Shown piece after piece: positions 1 through 8,583 of a DNA stretch of 64,000 bases. Each line of letters begins with the position of its first letter. The stretch's first letter is position 1. The DNA comes from a virus: IMG/VR virus record IMGVR_UViG_3300037091_000310, positions 20,664-84,663 of that record; one strand, written 5' to 3'. Position numbers and translations under genes: made by a program. The notes beneath the pieces were generated by a model that saw nothing but the letters and a program-made list of their open reading frames with translations, was not told the DNA's origin and searched no databases.

Positions 1-183
1 GAAAGAAAAAAGAATTTGATTTGGACTTTGAAAGATACAGGTGATGACATAATAGAACGTGTAATAATTAGTAAATTAGTTTGGGATGAAGATCATAGAA
101 GTGATGAAATTTTGGGTAATAAAGAAGAAGCCAGCGAAAGAAGAAAAGACTATATCGTTTTTATGTGGAATAGTCGACTATGA
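1..183 (+). CDS. C-terminal end of a protein cut by the window edge (unknown)
   Basis: Frame 1 is open from the first base to a TGA at 181-183, giving 60 charged residues (rich in D, E, K, R) with no start inside the window. The next small reading frame starts in an ATGA overlap at 180, as is usual for translationally coupled phage genes. No domain recognised. Confidence 0.55.
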   Translation, partial: ERKKNLIWTLKDTGDDIIERVIISKLVWDEDHRSDEILGNKEEASERRKDYIVFMWNSRL

Positions 184-314
184 ATTATGAGGGTAAGTGG
201 TATTCTAATTTACTAGGTAAGCCAGAAGAACTATCTTTTGTATTAAGGGCCGTTCCTGGTAAGGCGCAACCTCACCCGCCGAACGCGGCGCTAAAGAAGA
301 TTGGATCAATTTAG
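180..314 (+). CDS. Small protein or 5' part of a frameshifted gene (44 aa)
   Basis: ATG at 180 overlaps the previous stop (ATGA). The 44-residue frame ends at a TAG at 312-314. Just before the stop the frame runs through an unusually GC-rich hairpin (277-290), and a second open frame (from about 263, stop at 475) continues with ordinary phage-like composition. One base change near 275-290 would join the two into a protein of about 95 residues, so this may be half of a broken gene. Function unknown. Confidence 0.35.
   Translation: MNYEGKWYSNLLGKPEELSFVLRAVPGKAQPHPPNAALKKIGSI
277..290 (+). other. GC-rich hairpin
   Basis: CGCCG, loop AACG, CGGCG: a perfect 5-bp stem with a 4-base loop in an otherwise AT-rich stretch. 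No T-run follows, so it is not a typical terminator. It sits where the open frame appears to switch between the two neighbouring small ORFs. Confidence 0.4.
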
Positions 315-316
315 AA

Positions 317-475
317 ATGTTATATCTTACTAGAAAATATGTAGCGATAACAAAACAGGTAATCGTTGAAAAATTTCTATTGAGACCATTAAAGGGCTAT
401 GAAATTGATCGGCCCAAGCAGATGCTCATAATCAAGCTTTTCAACAAACTAGAATTGAATAGAATGTATTTTTAA
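317..475 (+). CDS. Small protein or 3' part of a frameshifted gene (52 aa)
   Basis: The frame is open from 263 to a TAA at 473-475; the first ATG is at 317, without a clear Shine-Dalgarno sequence. Composition (K, L, I rich) is like the rest of the AT-rich phage genes. It may be the continuation of the ORF starting at 180 after a frameshift, or a separate small gene. No family recognised. Confidence 0.3.
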   Translation: MLYLTRKYVAITKQVIVEKFLLRPLKGYEIDRPKQMLIIKLFNKLELNRMYF

Positions 476-485
476 TGGAGAAAAT

Positions 486-1208
486 ATGAAGCTATGTAGG
501 ACCTGCAACAAAGAGTTACCGAAAAACAGAAAACTCTATTGCTCTAATAACTGCAAACGGCATGAGCGCAAAGAGTTATTATGTAAAGTCTGTGGTAAAT
601 CTATTCCCATAAAAAGAAAACGAAGAACAACTTTTTGTTCTGAGGAATGTCATCAAAAATCTTGTAGAGGCCCTGGCAATCCCATGTATGGTAAGGCAAG
701 CGCTATGAAAGGGAAACCTGGTGCAATGCTTGGCAAGAAACATAAAATTAGCACTATTGATAAAATGAGTTTAACGCGCAAAAAACAATGGAGTGATGCT
801 GAATTTAGAAAAGTTATGATAGATAAATTAGCAAAGGGTAGGGGCAACTCTAGACCAGAGTTAAAAGTTAAAGAAATTTTAGATAATTTGGGTATAACCT
901 ATAAAAGAGAAAAGCTTGAGAAAAAGTATCTATATGATTTTTACATTCCAATTAAAAATATATACATAGAAGTTAATGGCGATTTTTGGCACGCCAATCC
1001 TAACAAATACATGGCTGACTCTGAGTTGTCCTTTCCGGGCTACGGTAAAATAAAAGCTAAACACCTTTGGGACAAAGATAAAAAGAAAAGAGAATATGTA
1101 GAAGGTTTAGGCGCCAAGTATGTTTGCATTTGGGAATCAGAGTTGAAAGACAAAGATGCGAACATACTATTAACAGAGAGGTTAAATCATGCCGGATTTT
1201 CCATTTGA
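486..1208 (+). CDS. Vsr-like (EDxHD-type) homing endonuclease
   Basis: 240 aa. The N-terminus has two treble-clef-like zinc motifs (C4, C7, C19, C23 and C33, C36, C51, C55), followed by a NUMOD-like DNA-binding segment around GNPMYGK (64-70). The C-terminal half matches the very-short-patch-repair nuclease fold used by free-standing phage homing endonucleases: E125, a core D151, E162, D166 and H169 in a motif reading IEVNGDFWH. Such enzymes cut DNA of competing phages lacking the gene and spread it. RBS GGAG lies upstream (477-480). The last 20 bases overlap the next gene, so it has been integrated compactly into the structural cluster. The family is fairly sure; its target is unknown. Confidence 0.8.
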   Translation: MKLCRTCNKELPKNRKLYCSNNCKRHERKELLCKVCGKSIPIKRKRRTTFCSEECHQKSCRGPGNPMYGKASAMKGKPGAMLGKKHKISTIDKMSLTRKKQWSDAEFRKVMIDKLAKGRGNSRPELKVKEILDNLGITYKREKLEKKYLYDFYIPIKNIYIEVNGDFWHANPNKYMADSELSFPGYGKIKAKHLWDKDKKKREYVEGLGAKYVCIWESELKDKDANILLTERLNHAGFSI

Positions 1209-1737
1209 ACTATATGACCCAGAGAATAATTTTGAATTAGAGTTATTTGATCTTGTGGATCAGGAAAGAATGGCAATTCAAGGTTCACCTCTTTTTATTT
1301 GGGCATTTGATTTAGCAGCAACTAGGCTATCTAACGACGAAGCAGAAATTGGGATTCCTGATGAGGGCTTAGATTTGAATACTTTATACGGCGAAGCTTT
1401 ACCCGAGCACATGGTTTTCCACGGACCTTTTGGTCCCATCAAAGGCGCTTATATAACTCCTACGTGGACACAAGATTTAATGGCGTTCGGTATTACAGAG
1501 CCAGAGGAGATAAACATAAAATTCAACAAGAATCAACTCATCACATTACTAGGTCGACCTTTCATCCGCGGTGATGTCCTTAGAACTTTCCATTTGAAGT
1601 ATTATATAGTAGAAGACACTTATGTAACAGAAGAAACAGTCTTGTGGAACTACATTCACTTGAATGTCATAGCTAGAAAAGTAGATCAGACGCAATTGAA
1701 TCTAACTTCGGTTCCGTCCAATGCAGCAGCAGAATAA
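1189..1737 (+). CDS. Probable neck protein, T4 gp14-like
   Basis: 182 aa. Start ATG at 1189 lies inside the end of the endonuclease gene. The order of features resembles T4 gp14: an N-terminal helix with ERMAIQGSP, then LNTLYGEAL (compare the DLIFGEDL segment of gp14), then a beta-rich half with FGITEPEEINIKFNKNQL and RGDV. The neighbouring gp15-like, sheath and tube genes support a role at the head-tail connector. Similarity is distant and judged by eye, so the exact assignment is tentative; a virion structural protein is the safe reading. Confidence 0.55.
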   Translation: MPDFPFELYDPENNFELELFDLVDQERMAIQGSPLFIWAFDLAATRLSNDEAEIGIPDEGLDLNTLYGEALPEHMVFHGPFGPIKGAYITPTWTQDLMAFGITEPEEINIKFNKNQLITLLGRPFIRGDVLRTFHLKYYIVEDTYVTEETVLWNYIHLNVIARKVDQTQLNLTSVPSNAAAE

Positions 1738-2030
1738 TGTTTAAAATATATTGCAGTAGAAGTAAAAGTGGCAGCTTCAGGTGGGCCTATTTGACGAAAC
1801 GTGTTAATACAAAAGAAGGTTATTACATCAGCTATTTAGCTATCGAAGGTCCTTTGGTTAAAGCTTCTTTTACTGATATTAATCGGCCCGACCGCTGGAA
1901 CAGCTGGAATCAAAATCACTTTGAAGATATGTTTGCTCGGCCAGATGCTTACGGCGGCAGCCTAGAACAGTTGGATATGAAGGATGAAAAGACATTGAAA
2001 CGCATCGTAAAGAAAATTTGGAAAAAATAA
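1737..2030 (+). CDS. Hypothetical protein in neck/tail cluster (97 aa)
   Basis: Start and previous stop overlap (TAATG at 1735-1739). The protein starts with a basic, aromatic segment and has a K-rich C-terminal helix ending IVKKIWKK. Its tight coupling to both neighbours suggests a small structural or assembly factor. No family recognised. Confidence 0.6.
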   Translation: MFKIYCSRSKSGSFRWAYLTKRVNTKEGYYISYLAIEGPLVKASFTDINRPDRWNSWNQNHFEDMFARPDAYGGSLEQLDMKDEKTLKRIVKKIWKK

Positions 2031-2500
2031 TGGAATACGAAATTAAAGTAAGACTCACTGGCAAAGCGGATGATTACACAAAACTCAAGCGTAATTTGGG
2101 TGAAGCAGTAAATAAGAAAATCTTGCCAGACGTACAAGAATTCTTAACTGGGGCTCTACTTTATAGAAACATGAGAGGATTGGGGACTGGCTCAAAAACT
2201 AAACCGTTAGATGAATTCAGAGCACAACATGCAGGACTAATTACCTTGGGGATTCTAGATCATGTGAATAAAAAATATATTGATTTTGGTGATACTCCAG
2301 GTGGACAGCCAAAATCTAGCGCAACAGTTACTAAAGGTGGAAGCTCTCTAATAGTAGATTTCAAATTCACATTAAAAGATTTATCGCCTGACAAAATTGG
2401 CATTTCCATTACTCCCCAAAGCATAGTGGCTAAAACATTCAATCCAACGTTTATCAACGATATATTTAAGAAAGCCGCCGCAGGCTTGAAAGATAAATAA
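2030..2500 (+). CDS. Hypothetical virion-associated protein (156 aa)
   Basis: I place the start at the ATG at 2030, which overlaps the previous TAA by one base; a TTG 12 bases upstream is in frame but less likely. The protein starts YEIKVRLTGKADDY and has a Gly/Lys-rich middle and a beta-rich C-terminal half. Its place between gp14-like and gp15-like genes suggests a head-tail joining or tail-completion role (position inference only). Confidence 0.6.
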   Translation: MEYEIKVRLTGKADDYTKLKRNLGEAVNKKILPDVQEFLTGALLYRNMRGLGTGSKTKPLDEFRAQHAGLITLGILDHVNKKYIDFGDTPGGQPKSSATVTKGGSSLIVDFKFTLKDLSPDKIGISITPQSIVAKTFNPTFINDIFKKAAAGLKDK

Positions 2501-2501
2501 T

Positions 2502-3260
2502 ATGCAACTTGATTACCCTATTTTTGCTGAATATCACTACTGGCTAAAGAAGTGGTTTCAATGTTTATTGACATTGCCAAGATTAGATACGCTAAGTATA
2601 AAAATTCCCGTAGTATATGCAACTTCGCGGCGCGCATTTGCTTTAGGCGGATCTGAGCTAGAAGTTGGCAACGAAGGTAAACCGCCTTTGTACGCGCCAC
2701 CAAATCAGGGCAATAACTGGCTTCCTATTTTAGCTTTTCACATGACTGGTATGACTCCCGTATTAGGAAAATTTATACCATATGAGCACATTTTATATAG
2801 AGCTACTACAAACCCCCCATATTCTTCTAACGGTCAAGTAACTGGTTACACAAAACGAAAACCATATCTAACTTTTGAAACTACTTATATAGCTTCTTTA
2901 TATTGTGCTCTAGTTCAAGATATGGATATTCTAACATGGAAAATAGTCACAGAATTTAAACCACAAGCTAACTTATGGATTGGTCCACCAGAAACAGTTG
3001 GGAATAGAAACGAAGGTGTCTATGCCCAGATGTTACTGGACTCTGTTACTGACGCCACTGAATATGAACCGGGTGACATAGGAGAAAGAGTAGTTAGAAA
3101 AGATTTTGCTTGGAAGATTACAGAAGCTTATGTTCCTACTTCTATAACTGTACTAGACGAGAATATAATAAAAGACGTTTTTATAGACACCTATTATACC
3201 GTTCCACCTACTGCTACACAAAGCGGCATTGAGATCGATGTTAACGTCCCAAAGGGCTGA
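2502..3260 (+). CDS. Tail sheath stabiliser/completion protein, T4 gp15-like
   Basis: 252 aa. The pattern matches T4 gp15: an N-terminal IKIPVVYATSRRAF segment (gp15 has an equivalent I/V-P-I/V-TYAS), a central RKPYLTFETTYIAS strand followed by LVQDMDILTWKIVTEFKP (gp15: a Y-E-L-S-I-F-T strand then a D-D-M-F-Q-I-V-E-Q-I helix), and a C-terminal KDFAWKITEAYVP strand. gp15 forms a ring on top of the contracted-tail tube and joins tail to neck. The sheath and tube genes follow directly. Start ATG two bases after the previous stop. Confidence 0.65.
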   Translation: MQLDYPIFAEYHYWLKKWFQCLLTLPRLDTLSIKIPVVYATSRRAFALGGSELEVGNEGKPPLYAPPNQGNNWLPILAFHMTGMTPVLGKFIPYEHILYRATTNPPYSSNGQVTGYTKRKPYLTFETTYIASLYCALVQDMDILTWKIVTEFKPQANLWIGPPETVGNRNEGVYAQMLLDSVTDATEYEPGDIGERVVRKDFAWKITEAYVPTSITVLDENIIKDVFIDTYYTVPPTATQSGIEIDVNVPKG

Positions 3261-3296
3261 GAAGAATTTGAATAGGGTTTATTTTTTGCTGTCATA

Positions 3297-3330
3297 CTCA
3301 CAAGATAATTTCAACAGAAAATTTTGTGAG
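3297..3330 (+). other. Hairpin upstream of the sheath operon
   Basis: CTCACAA (3297-3303) pairs with TTGTGAG (3324-3330); inner AATTT/AAATT bases can extend the stem around a CAACAG loop. There is no T-run after it. It lies in the gap between the gp15-like gene and a 60-aa gene and may be a processing or regulatory RNA structure. A T6 run at 3282-3287 precedes it. Confidence 0.35.
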
Positions 3331-3341
3331 GGTGTATTGTA

Positions 3342-3524
3342 ATGAAATATATAATTAAGAACAAAACTACTACAACTCATGTATTGCTCCTTAATAATTC
3401 TACGTATTATTTGCTTGCTAAAGGCAATAAGGACAAAAGAGATATTGTAGAAGTTGACTCTTTGACGCCCCAACTGAAGAACATGAAAAACATGAAATTT
3501 ATACAGATAAACAAAGTTGACTAG
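3342..3524 (+). CDS. Small hypothetical protein before tail sheath (60 aa)
   Basis: ATG at 3342 with a GAGGGTG ribosome-binding sequence about 10 bases upstream. The peptide is Thr/Asn/Lys-rich and ends 14 bases before the sheath start. It may be a structural accessory subunit; nothing recognisable. Confidence 0.5.
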   Translation: MKYIIKNKTTTTHVLLLNNSTYYLLAKGNKDKRDIVEVDSLTPQLKNMKNMKFIQINKVD

Positions 3525-3538
3525 CGGAGGATTTTTAA

Positions 3539-6412
3539 ATGGCAAATAATTTGCTTTCACCTGGCGTTGCGGTACAAATAATAGATCAAACGACTACAAC
3601 AGCTCCTATACAAGGTACAGTCGCAGCTGTAGTTGGTTTCGCTGATAAAGGGCCAGTCAATGTGCCGACATTTGTGCCAGACTTAAATACGTTCACAACT
3701 ACTTTTGGTAACTCTATACCAGCTTATCCTTATATGGCTATGTTCGCCTCAAAATTCTTGACGGTGTCTACGGCCTACTTCACAAGAATTGCTCATGAAG
3801 TTGAATTCAATTCAATTCAAGGCACTGCAGCACCATCACTGAATTTTGTAACTGTAAGCCCTGCGGCATTTTGGGTAGACATATCGGGATTACCTATACT
3901 TGCCAACAATGGTATATATAGAGTTTTTTGGACAGCTAACGTTGTATACTCTACTATTACAGCTTTAGTAGCAGCTATAAATACAGCCTTCGCAGCAACA
4001 AAATTAGCAGACAATGTAACATTTTTGAGTAGCTATTTAACAGCGACGACAGATATTACTAATACATTTATTGTTATTGAGTCAACAGCGCTAAATATCA
4101 ATTTTACTCTTAGACAAGATGGATGGCCCATTGCTTCTATAACTAACGTTCTTAAAACTACACCTCCAGGAAGTCTTGGATTTGCGGACGGAGCTAGTAC
4201 AACTACCAATAGCGATATCTTGGCCTATGCATTAGTAAGAGTACCAGTAAGTGATGTAGCAGCTACGAACGCTAGCATAACTAGTCCTACGGCGATTTCA
4301 GCTCAGAATCTTAATAAGATCAATGCTTTCCCCTACATCGATATTGCATATGATGGTGATTCAACTCCTATAACGTTGCCACCTTCAGCGGCCCCAAATC
4401 CACCATTCTCAAACACTGTAGTAAGTTTAAGCACCAGCTTAAACATAGTACCTACAAACGGACAACAAGGAGCCTTCGCTATATTGGGAGCGCTTGCTGC
4501 ACCAGCAACTTTCAACTGGACGGGCGTACCTGTTACTGGCCCAAATATTGCTATTACGCTACAAGGATTCTATAACTTTAACTCGACCGATACAACAACT
4601 GAAGTTAATGCGACTTTCACGATTTTCCCTAGTATAAGTTTTATTGCTGGCACAACGCCTATCTCACAATTAATCATTGCTTTAAACGCAGCTTTACTAG
4701 CAACGACTTCAGGTACTGGTGGAGCTTTTACTGGTGGATCTAGCTTACAAACATATATTCAATTTTCTACAGTTAACGGCTTCCTATCAATAGGAGCTGG
4801 TACAGGGCCCTTATTCAACTTGGGTTCACAATGCTCTGTAGCTATAGCTGATGGTACAGGCGGAGGATTAATATCAAATCTAGGTTATAACGCTGTTAGC
4901 GTACCGCCAAATAATATAGCATTTGGAGTAGATGCTACTTGGACACTAAGTGATGTGGCTAACAAAATAAACTCTGTTGCAGCTTCTAATAGATTAACTA
5001 TATTTGCTTCAGCTTCTAACGGATTCCTAAGTATAAGTAGCGACAGACTTGGATATACTAGCTTCATACAAATACTAAATCCATCAAACGTAGTTTTATT
5101 TCCAAGTGCCGTACAAACGGTATTGAATTTCGTCCCTACTACAAAAGCTTTTGGAGTTACAGAAAGCGATTCTGGAGTCTTTAACTTCGTCGCTTTAACG
5201 CCTGGAACTGACGGCAACAAAATATCAGTACTGACATACACTAATGTCAACCCAGTTACTCTAGTCACACAATACTATTTACAGGTATTTTACAATGGCG
5301 TCAGCAGAGAAGTTTGGGGTCCAATAAACTGGACTACTTCAACTGATCCACAGTTCATTAATACTGTGATCAAGAACTCAGCTTATATAACTGTAGACTT
5401 TGGTGAAATAAGTCAGTTTCCAAATCCTATAACTAATCCAGTTCCTACACAAGCACCACCCAATGGAACATATAGACTAACTGGTGGTAATAACGGCATA
5501 CCAGCTGGTGGCGTAATATCTGAATCAGATACTAGTATAGCTGACTCATTGGCTATAGTAGCCATAGACGCTTATAACAATCCAGAGGTATACGTAATAG
5601 ATTTGGCTTTAGCTCCTGGATTTGTAAGTCCTCCAGTCACTTCGGCTTTACAAGCTTTGGGTGAGGCTAGACAAGATATTCTATGCTTAGTAGATCCACC
5701 TGCTTTCTTGAGCTATACTGATATAGTCAACTGGCACAACGGTCTATTGAATGGGTCAGTAGATCTAACTTCGAAGTATACGGTAGTAGTTTGGGATTGG
5801 CAGAAGGACTTTGACACATTTAATTCTGAATATGTCAACTTACCGCCTTCAATTTATGAAGCTACAATTATTGCTTCTACCCAAAAGGGCTTTAATCTAT
5901 GGGAAGCTCCAGCAGGTCCAGTAAGAGGAGTAATCAATTCTATCTCTTCATATTCTCAACCAACACAGGCTCAAAGAGATGTATTATACAACGACACAGT
6001 GCCATCTTGTGTTAACCCAATAGTTCAGTTTCCGTCACAGGGTATAATGGTTTATGGTCAAAAGACTACCTATAGAGTGAGCTCAGAACTTACAAGAATT
6101 AACGTAGTAAGAACTGTAAACTATGTAAGAAGAAACGTCTCGGCTATCGCTAGCAATTATCTATTTGCCCTAGACCAAGCTTCTACATGGGCGGCAATTA
6201 CACGAGACTTAAATGCGTTTTTAGCTAACGTACAACAGAGAGGTGGTATTCAAGCATTCAACGTAATATTTGACAATACTACTAACACACCAAATTTGAT
6301 ATCTCAGAACATAATGTATGGAAAGATCTTTATACAGCCTACTACAGTAGCTGAACGAATTTATATTGATTTGACTATCCAAAACGCTGGGGCAACAGTA
6401 ACAGTAGGTTAA
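3539..6412 (+). CDS. Contractile tail sheath protein (T4 gp18 family)
   Basis: 957 aa, longer than T4 gp18 (about 660 aa). The N-terminus LLSPGVAVQIIDQTT, followed by APIQGTVAAVVGFADKGPV and a FGN segment, is the classic start of myovirus sheath subunits. The C-terminal 350 residues carry the conserved core: alternating strands such as DILCLVDPPAF, QKGFNLWEAPAGPVRGV, a GIMVYGQKT turn, and RINVVRTVNYVRRNVSAIA near the end. The long Thr/Ser/Asn-rich middle (about 130-560) is probably made of extra surface domains. Strong RBS GGAGG before the start. The subunits polymerise around the tail tube and contract at infection. Confidence 0.93.
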   Translation: MANNLLSPGVAVQIIDQTTTTAPIQGTVAAVVGFADKGPVNVPTFVPDLNTFTTTFGNSIPAYPYMAMFASKFLTVSTAYFTRIAHEVEFNSIQGTAAPSLNFVTVSPAAFWVDISGLPILANNGIYRVFWTANVVYSTITALVAAINTAFAATKLADNVTFLSSYLTATTDITNTFIVIESTALNINFTLRQDGWPIASITNVLKTTPPGSLGFADGASTTTNSDILAYALVRVPVSDVAATNASITSPTAISAQNLNKINAFPYIDIAYDGDSTPITLPPSAAPNPPFSNTVVSLSTSLNIVPTNGQQGAFAILGALAAPATFNWTGVPVTGPNIAITLQGFYNFNSTDTTTEVNATFTIFPSISFIAGTTPISQLIIALNAALLATTSGTGGAFTGGSSLQTYIQFSTVNGFLSIGAGTGPLFNLGSQCSVAIADGTGGGLISNLGYNAVSVPPNNIAFGVDATWTLSDVANKINSVAASNRLTIFASASNGFLSISSDRLGYTSFIQILNPSNVVLFPSAVQTVLNFVPTTKAFGVTESDSGVFNFVALTPGTDGNKISVLTYTNVNPVTLVTQYYLQVFYNGVSREVWGPINWTTSTDPQFINTVIKNSAYITVDFGEISQFPNPITNPVPTQAPPNGTYRLTGGNNGIPAGGVISESDTSIADSLAIVAIDAYNNPEVYVIDLALAPGFVSPPVTSALQALGEARQDILCLVDPPAFLSYTDIVNWHNGLLNGSVDLTSKYTVVVWDWQKDFDTFNSEYVNLPPSIYEATIIASTQKGFNLWEAPAGPVRGVINSISSYSQPTQAQRDVLYNDTVPSCVNPIVQFPSQGIMVYGQKTTYRVSSELTRINVVRTVNYVRRNVSAIASNYLFALDQASTWAAITRDLNAFLANVQQRGGIQAFNVIFDNTTNTPNLISQNIMYGKIFIQPTTVAERIYIDLTIQNAGATVTVG

Positions 6413-6428
6413 AAACTGGAAATTATTA

Positions 6429-6464
6429 TGACGTTTGCTAAGATATTTACAACGTCACGTTTTT
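6429..6464 (+). terminator. Possible intrinsic terminator between sheath and tube genes
   Basis: TGACGTT (6429-6435) and AACGTCA (6451-6457) form a 7-bp stem with a 15-base loop, followed by CGTTTTT. It could partly stop transcription between sheath and tube genes; the long loop makes this only moderately convincing. Confidence 0.4.
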
Positions 6465-6480
6465 ACGGAGGAACAAACTA

Positions 6481-7116
6481 ATGCCTATTAGTATAAGTAG
6501 TGCAATATCGGGAAGAAGAGAACCAAAGAGAGCCAATAGGTGGGTACTAAAGTTTGAGACTGTACCTTATCCAGCGGGTTTATTCATAGGAAATCAGAAC
6601 TTCTCTAACGGTGCTTCGGATATGTCTGAATCACTTGCTATTGACCTGTTGTCCGCATCACGACCAAATGTTAGCCACAACATGGGAGAAATCGCAAGGT
6701 TAAATGAAAAATGGAAATTTGCTGTTAACCCAACTTGGGATCCAATATCAGTTGTATTTTATGACTTTGATTCAGGTTTGGGTTCTACTGCTCAGATCAT
6801 GTGGAGATGGGCACAGACTGTATATGATGTTCTAAATGGCACGATGGGTTATGCTGCCACCTACAAAGTAGATGCTAGCTTAATATTACTTGGACCCGGT
6901 CAAACAAGTACATCTCGGGCAGCAACAACTGACATTGAAATTATAGAGGCTTGGGATATATTTGGCATGTGGCCAAACACTGTAAACGGCGGTGAACTAA
7001 CTTATGAAGGTACTGATGCGCTAAGGATCACGGCAGAATTCCAATATGACTATGCTAACCTTCATACTACAACTGACTTTGGTTCGCCCGGTGGTACTTG
7101 GAGTACTATTCACTAA
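6481..7116 (+). CDS. Tail tube protein (T4 gp19-like)
   Basis: 211 aa. Follows the sheath gene and has the expected features of a myovirus tube subunit: an N-terminal beta segment ANRWVLKFETVPYP, a FAVNPTWDPISVVFYDF strand pair, and a conserved C-terminal EIIEAWDIFGMWP ... GGELTYEGTDALRITAEFQYDYA module found in gp19-type proteins. It stacks as hexamers inside the sheath. RBS GGAGG at 6467-6471 upstream of the ATG. Confidence 0.85.
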   Translation: MPISISSAISGRREPKRANRWVLKFETVPYPAGLFIGNQNFSNGASDMSESLAIDLLSASRPNVSHNMGEIARLNEKWKFAVNPTWDPISVVFYDFDSGLGSTAQIMWRWAQTVYDVLNGTMGYAATYKVDASLILLGPGQTSTSRAATTDIEIIEAWDIFGMWPNTVNGGELTYEGTDALRITAEFQYDYANLHTTTDFGSPGGTWSTIH

Positions 7117-7122
7117 ATCTAA

Positions 7123-7299
7123 ATGAAATTAAAAGATCTATTTGAACAAGGTAATCCGCATTACGGCGAGCTTCCCAGGAGCCCAAAAAATCCTGTTAGA
7201 AATATGATAGTCGCAATGCTTAATAAGCTGAAAAAGCAAAAGCCGCTACCAGTAGATGACATTGCAAAACTAGAAAAGAGGCTTAAAGACCTAAAATAA
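7123..7299 (+). CDS. Small hypothetical protein (58 aa)
   Basis: ATG at 7123, six bases after the tube stop. Lys-rich peptide beginning MKLKDLFEQGNPHYGELP with a C-terminal amphipathic helix (DDIAKLEKRLKDLK). Similar MKL-x-E/D-L starts occur in other small genes here. Possibly virion-associated; unknown. Confidence 0.5.
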   Translation: MKLKDLFEQGNPHYGELPRSPKNPVRNMIVAMLNKLKKQKPLPVDDIAKLEKRLKDLK

Positions 7300-7319
7300 A
7301 AACCGCACTTTTCTGGCAG

Positions 7320-7348
7320 TAGTCTTAAATTAATATAGAGACTATTTT
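7320..7348 (+). terminator. Weak terminator-like hairpin
   Basis: TAGTCT (7320-7325) and AGACTA (7339-7344) form a 6-bp stem with a 13-base loop followed by TTTT. It lies directly upstream of the RBS of the baseplate gene, so it could also be a translational control element. Confidence 0.3.
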
Positions 7349-7361
7349 GAAGGAGTTCAAT

Positions 7362-8267
7362 ATGGCTGACGATAAAGATAAAATAACTGAAATTCCTATT
7401 CCCTTGAATAGACAAAAAGAGAGAGTTCGGGCTTCTCATCCCGAGAAGCCTGAAATTTCATCTTCTACAAGACCCATCCCAATTAATGCTCCATCTCGTT
7501 TTGAACCTCCAGCTATACAAGTAGAGATACCTTCGCATGGATTTCTATACGTTGGTAAAGTAAACGATCCTGATTTAGCTAGCGGTACAATCAAAATTAG
7601 ACAAATGACCTTAAGAGAAGAAAAGATACTAACTACAGATAGGTTTGTACAAGATGGACGGGCTCTAGATATGATCCTAGAAAATTGTATTAAATCACCT
7701 ATAAATCCTTATGACCTATTATCCTCTGATAGAGTTTATTTACTATTTTATTTACGTGGTATGTCTTATGGCTTAGACTATGATTTTGCCGTTAAATGCT
7801 ATCATTGTGGTTTTAATTTCGAACAGACTGTAAGCATAAACAAATTAGAGATAGCTGAATGGGAAGTTGCTCCTGAAGAACCAATAGTTATAACTTTGCC
7901 AATGTCTAAATTTGTAGTGAAAGCTCATTACATGAGAGGACGTGACGAACAAAGATTAACAGAAAAAGCTAGAGAGCTTAAAAATATTAATCAATCAGAC
8001 TCAGCAGCAGGCGACTCTATATCGTTATTGATTGATGAAATTGCTACGGATGAAGGGGAAATATTAGGACCTAGAGATAAAGAAGACTTTATCAACAATA
8101 TGGTCGGCGGTGATGCTGATTATTTTCGAGAAACTATGAACGATAGAGATTGCGGATTAAAACCACTCAAACACATTTATTGCCCCAAATGCGATGGCGA
8201 ATTGGAGTTTAGCGTCCCACTCGGACGCAACTTTTTTCGTCGATCTAGACAGCGAACGCAATCATAA
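7362..8267 (+). CDS. Baseplate hub assembly protein, T4 gp26-like with zinc finger
   Basis: 301 aa from ATG 7362, which has an AAGGAG RBS (an in-frame TTG 15 bases upstream is rejected). The protein matches the T4 baseplate protein family: GTIKIRQMTLREEKIL near residues 75-90, a long helical middle, CYHCGF (about 146-151) and CPKCDGELEFSVPLGRNFF at the end. The four cysteines probably bind one zinc. The family acts in assembly of the baseplate hub. The last 74 bases overlap the next gene, and the overlap contains a T6 run, see findings. Confidence 0.75.
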   Translation: MADDKDKITEIPIPLNRQKERVRASHPEKPEISSSTRPIPINAPSRFEPPAIQVEIPSHGFLYVGKVNDPDLASGTIKIRQMTLREEKILTTDRFVQDGRALDMILENCIKSPINPYDLLSSDRVYLLFYLRGMSYGLDYDFAVKCYHCGFNFEQTVSINKLEIAEWEVAPEEPIVITLPMSKFVVKAHYMRGRDEQRLTEKARELKNINQSDSAAGDSISLLIDEIATDEGEILGPRDKEDFINNMVGGDADYFRETMNDRDCGLKPLKHIYCPKCDGELEFSVPLGRNFFRRSRQRTQS

Positions 8268-8562
8268 ACGCTATAGAGCTTTAATAGACGAACAATTTCG
8301 TATAGCTTATCACTCGGAAGGCGCAATGGATTTTCATGCGTTAGAGTGTTTGACACATGATGACAGATCTCTTATTGGTGAAATTCTGTCTGAAATAAAA
8401 CGTGATGAAAAAGAGCAAATAGAAAGATCGTCTGGGCGTCAAAGTGGACCTGGCCCTTTACCTAGTTTGAACAACGCGCCCAAAACCCCAACGCAACAAA
8501 ATTTTAGTAGCCGATCTAGAAATAGTTCAGTTAACATACCCAAGTTCCCCACAAGAAGATAA
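8194..8562 (+). CDS. Tail/baseplate assembly partner, overlapping the gp26-like gene (122 aa)
   Basis: In the +1 frame relative to the preceding gene. The ATG at 8194 lies inside it; the N-terminal 20 residues from that start look like read-through of the partner's zinc-finger code, while the stretch from DLDSERNHKRYRALIDEQF onward (about residue 17) looks like genuine protein with helices and an S/P/N-rich tail. Many myoviruses have a small gene here that works with the gp26-like protein. It might be expressed from its own start, from ATG 8326, or as a frameshift extension of the upstream protein at the T6 run (8229-8234). Confidence 0.55.
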   Translation: MANWSLASHSDATFFVDLDSERNHKRYRALIDEQFRIAYHSEGAMDFHALECLTHDDRSLIGEILSEIKRDEKEQIERSSGRQSGPGPLPSLNNAPKTPTQQNFSSRSRNSSVNIPKFPTRR

Positions 8563-8583
8563 GAGCAAGCATATTTCATAATA

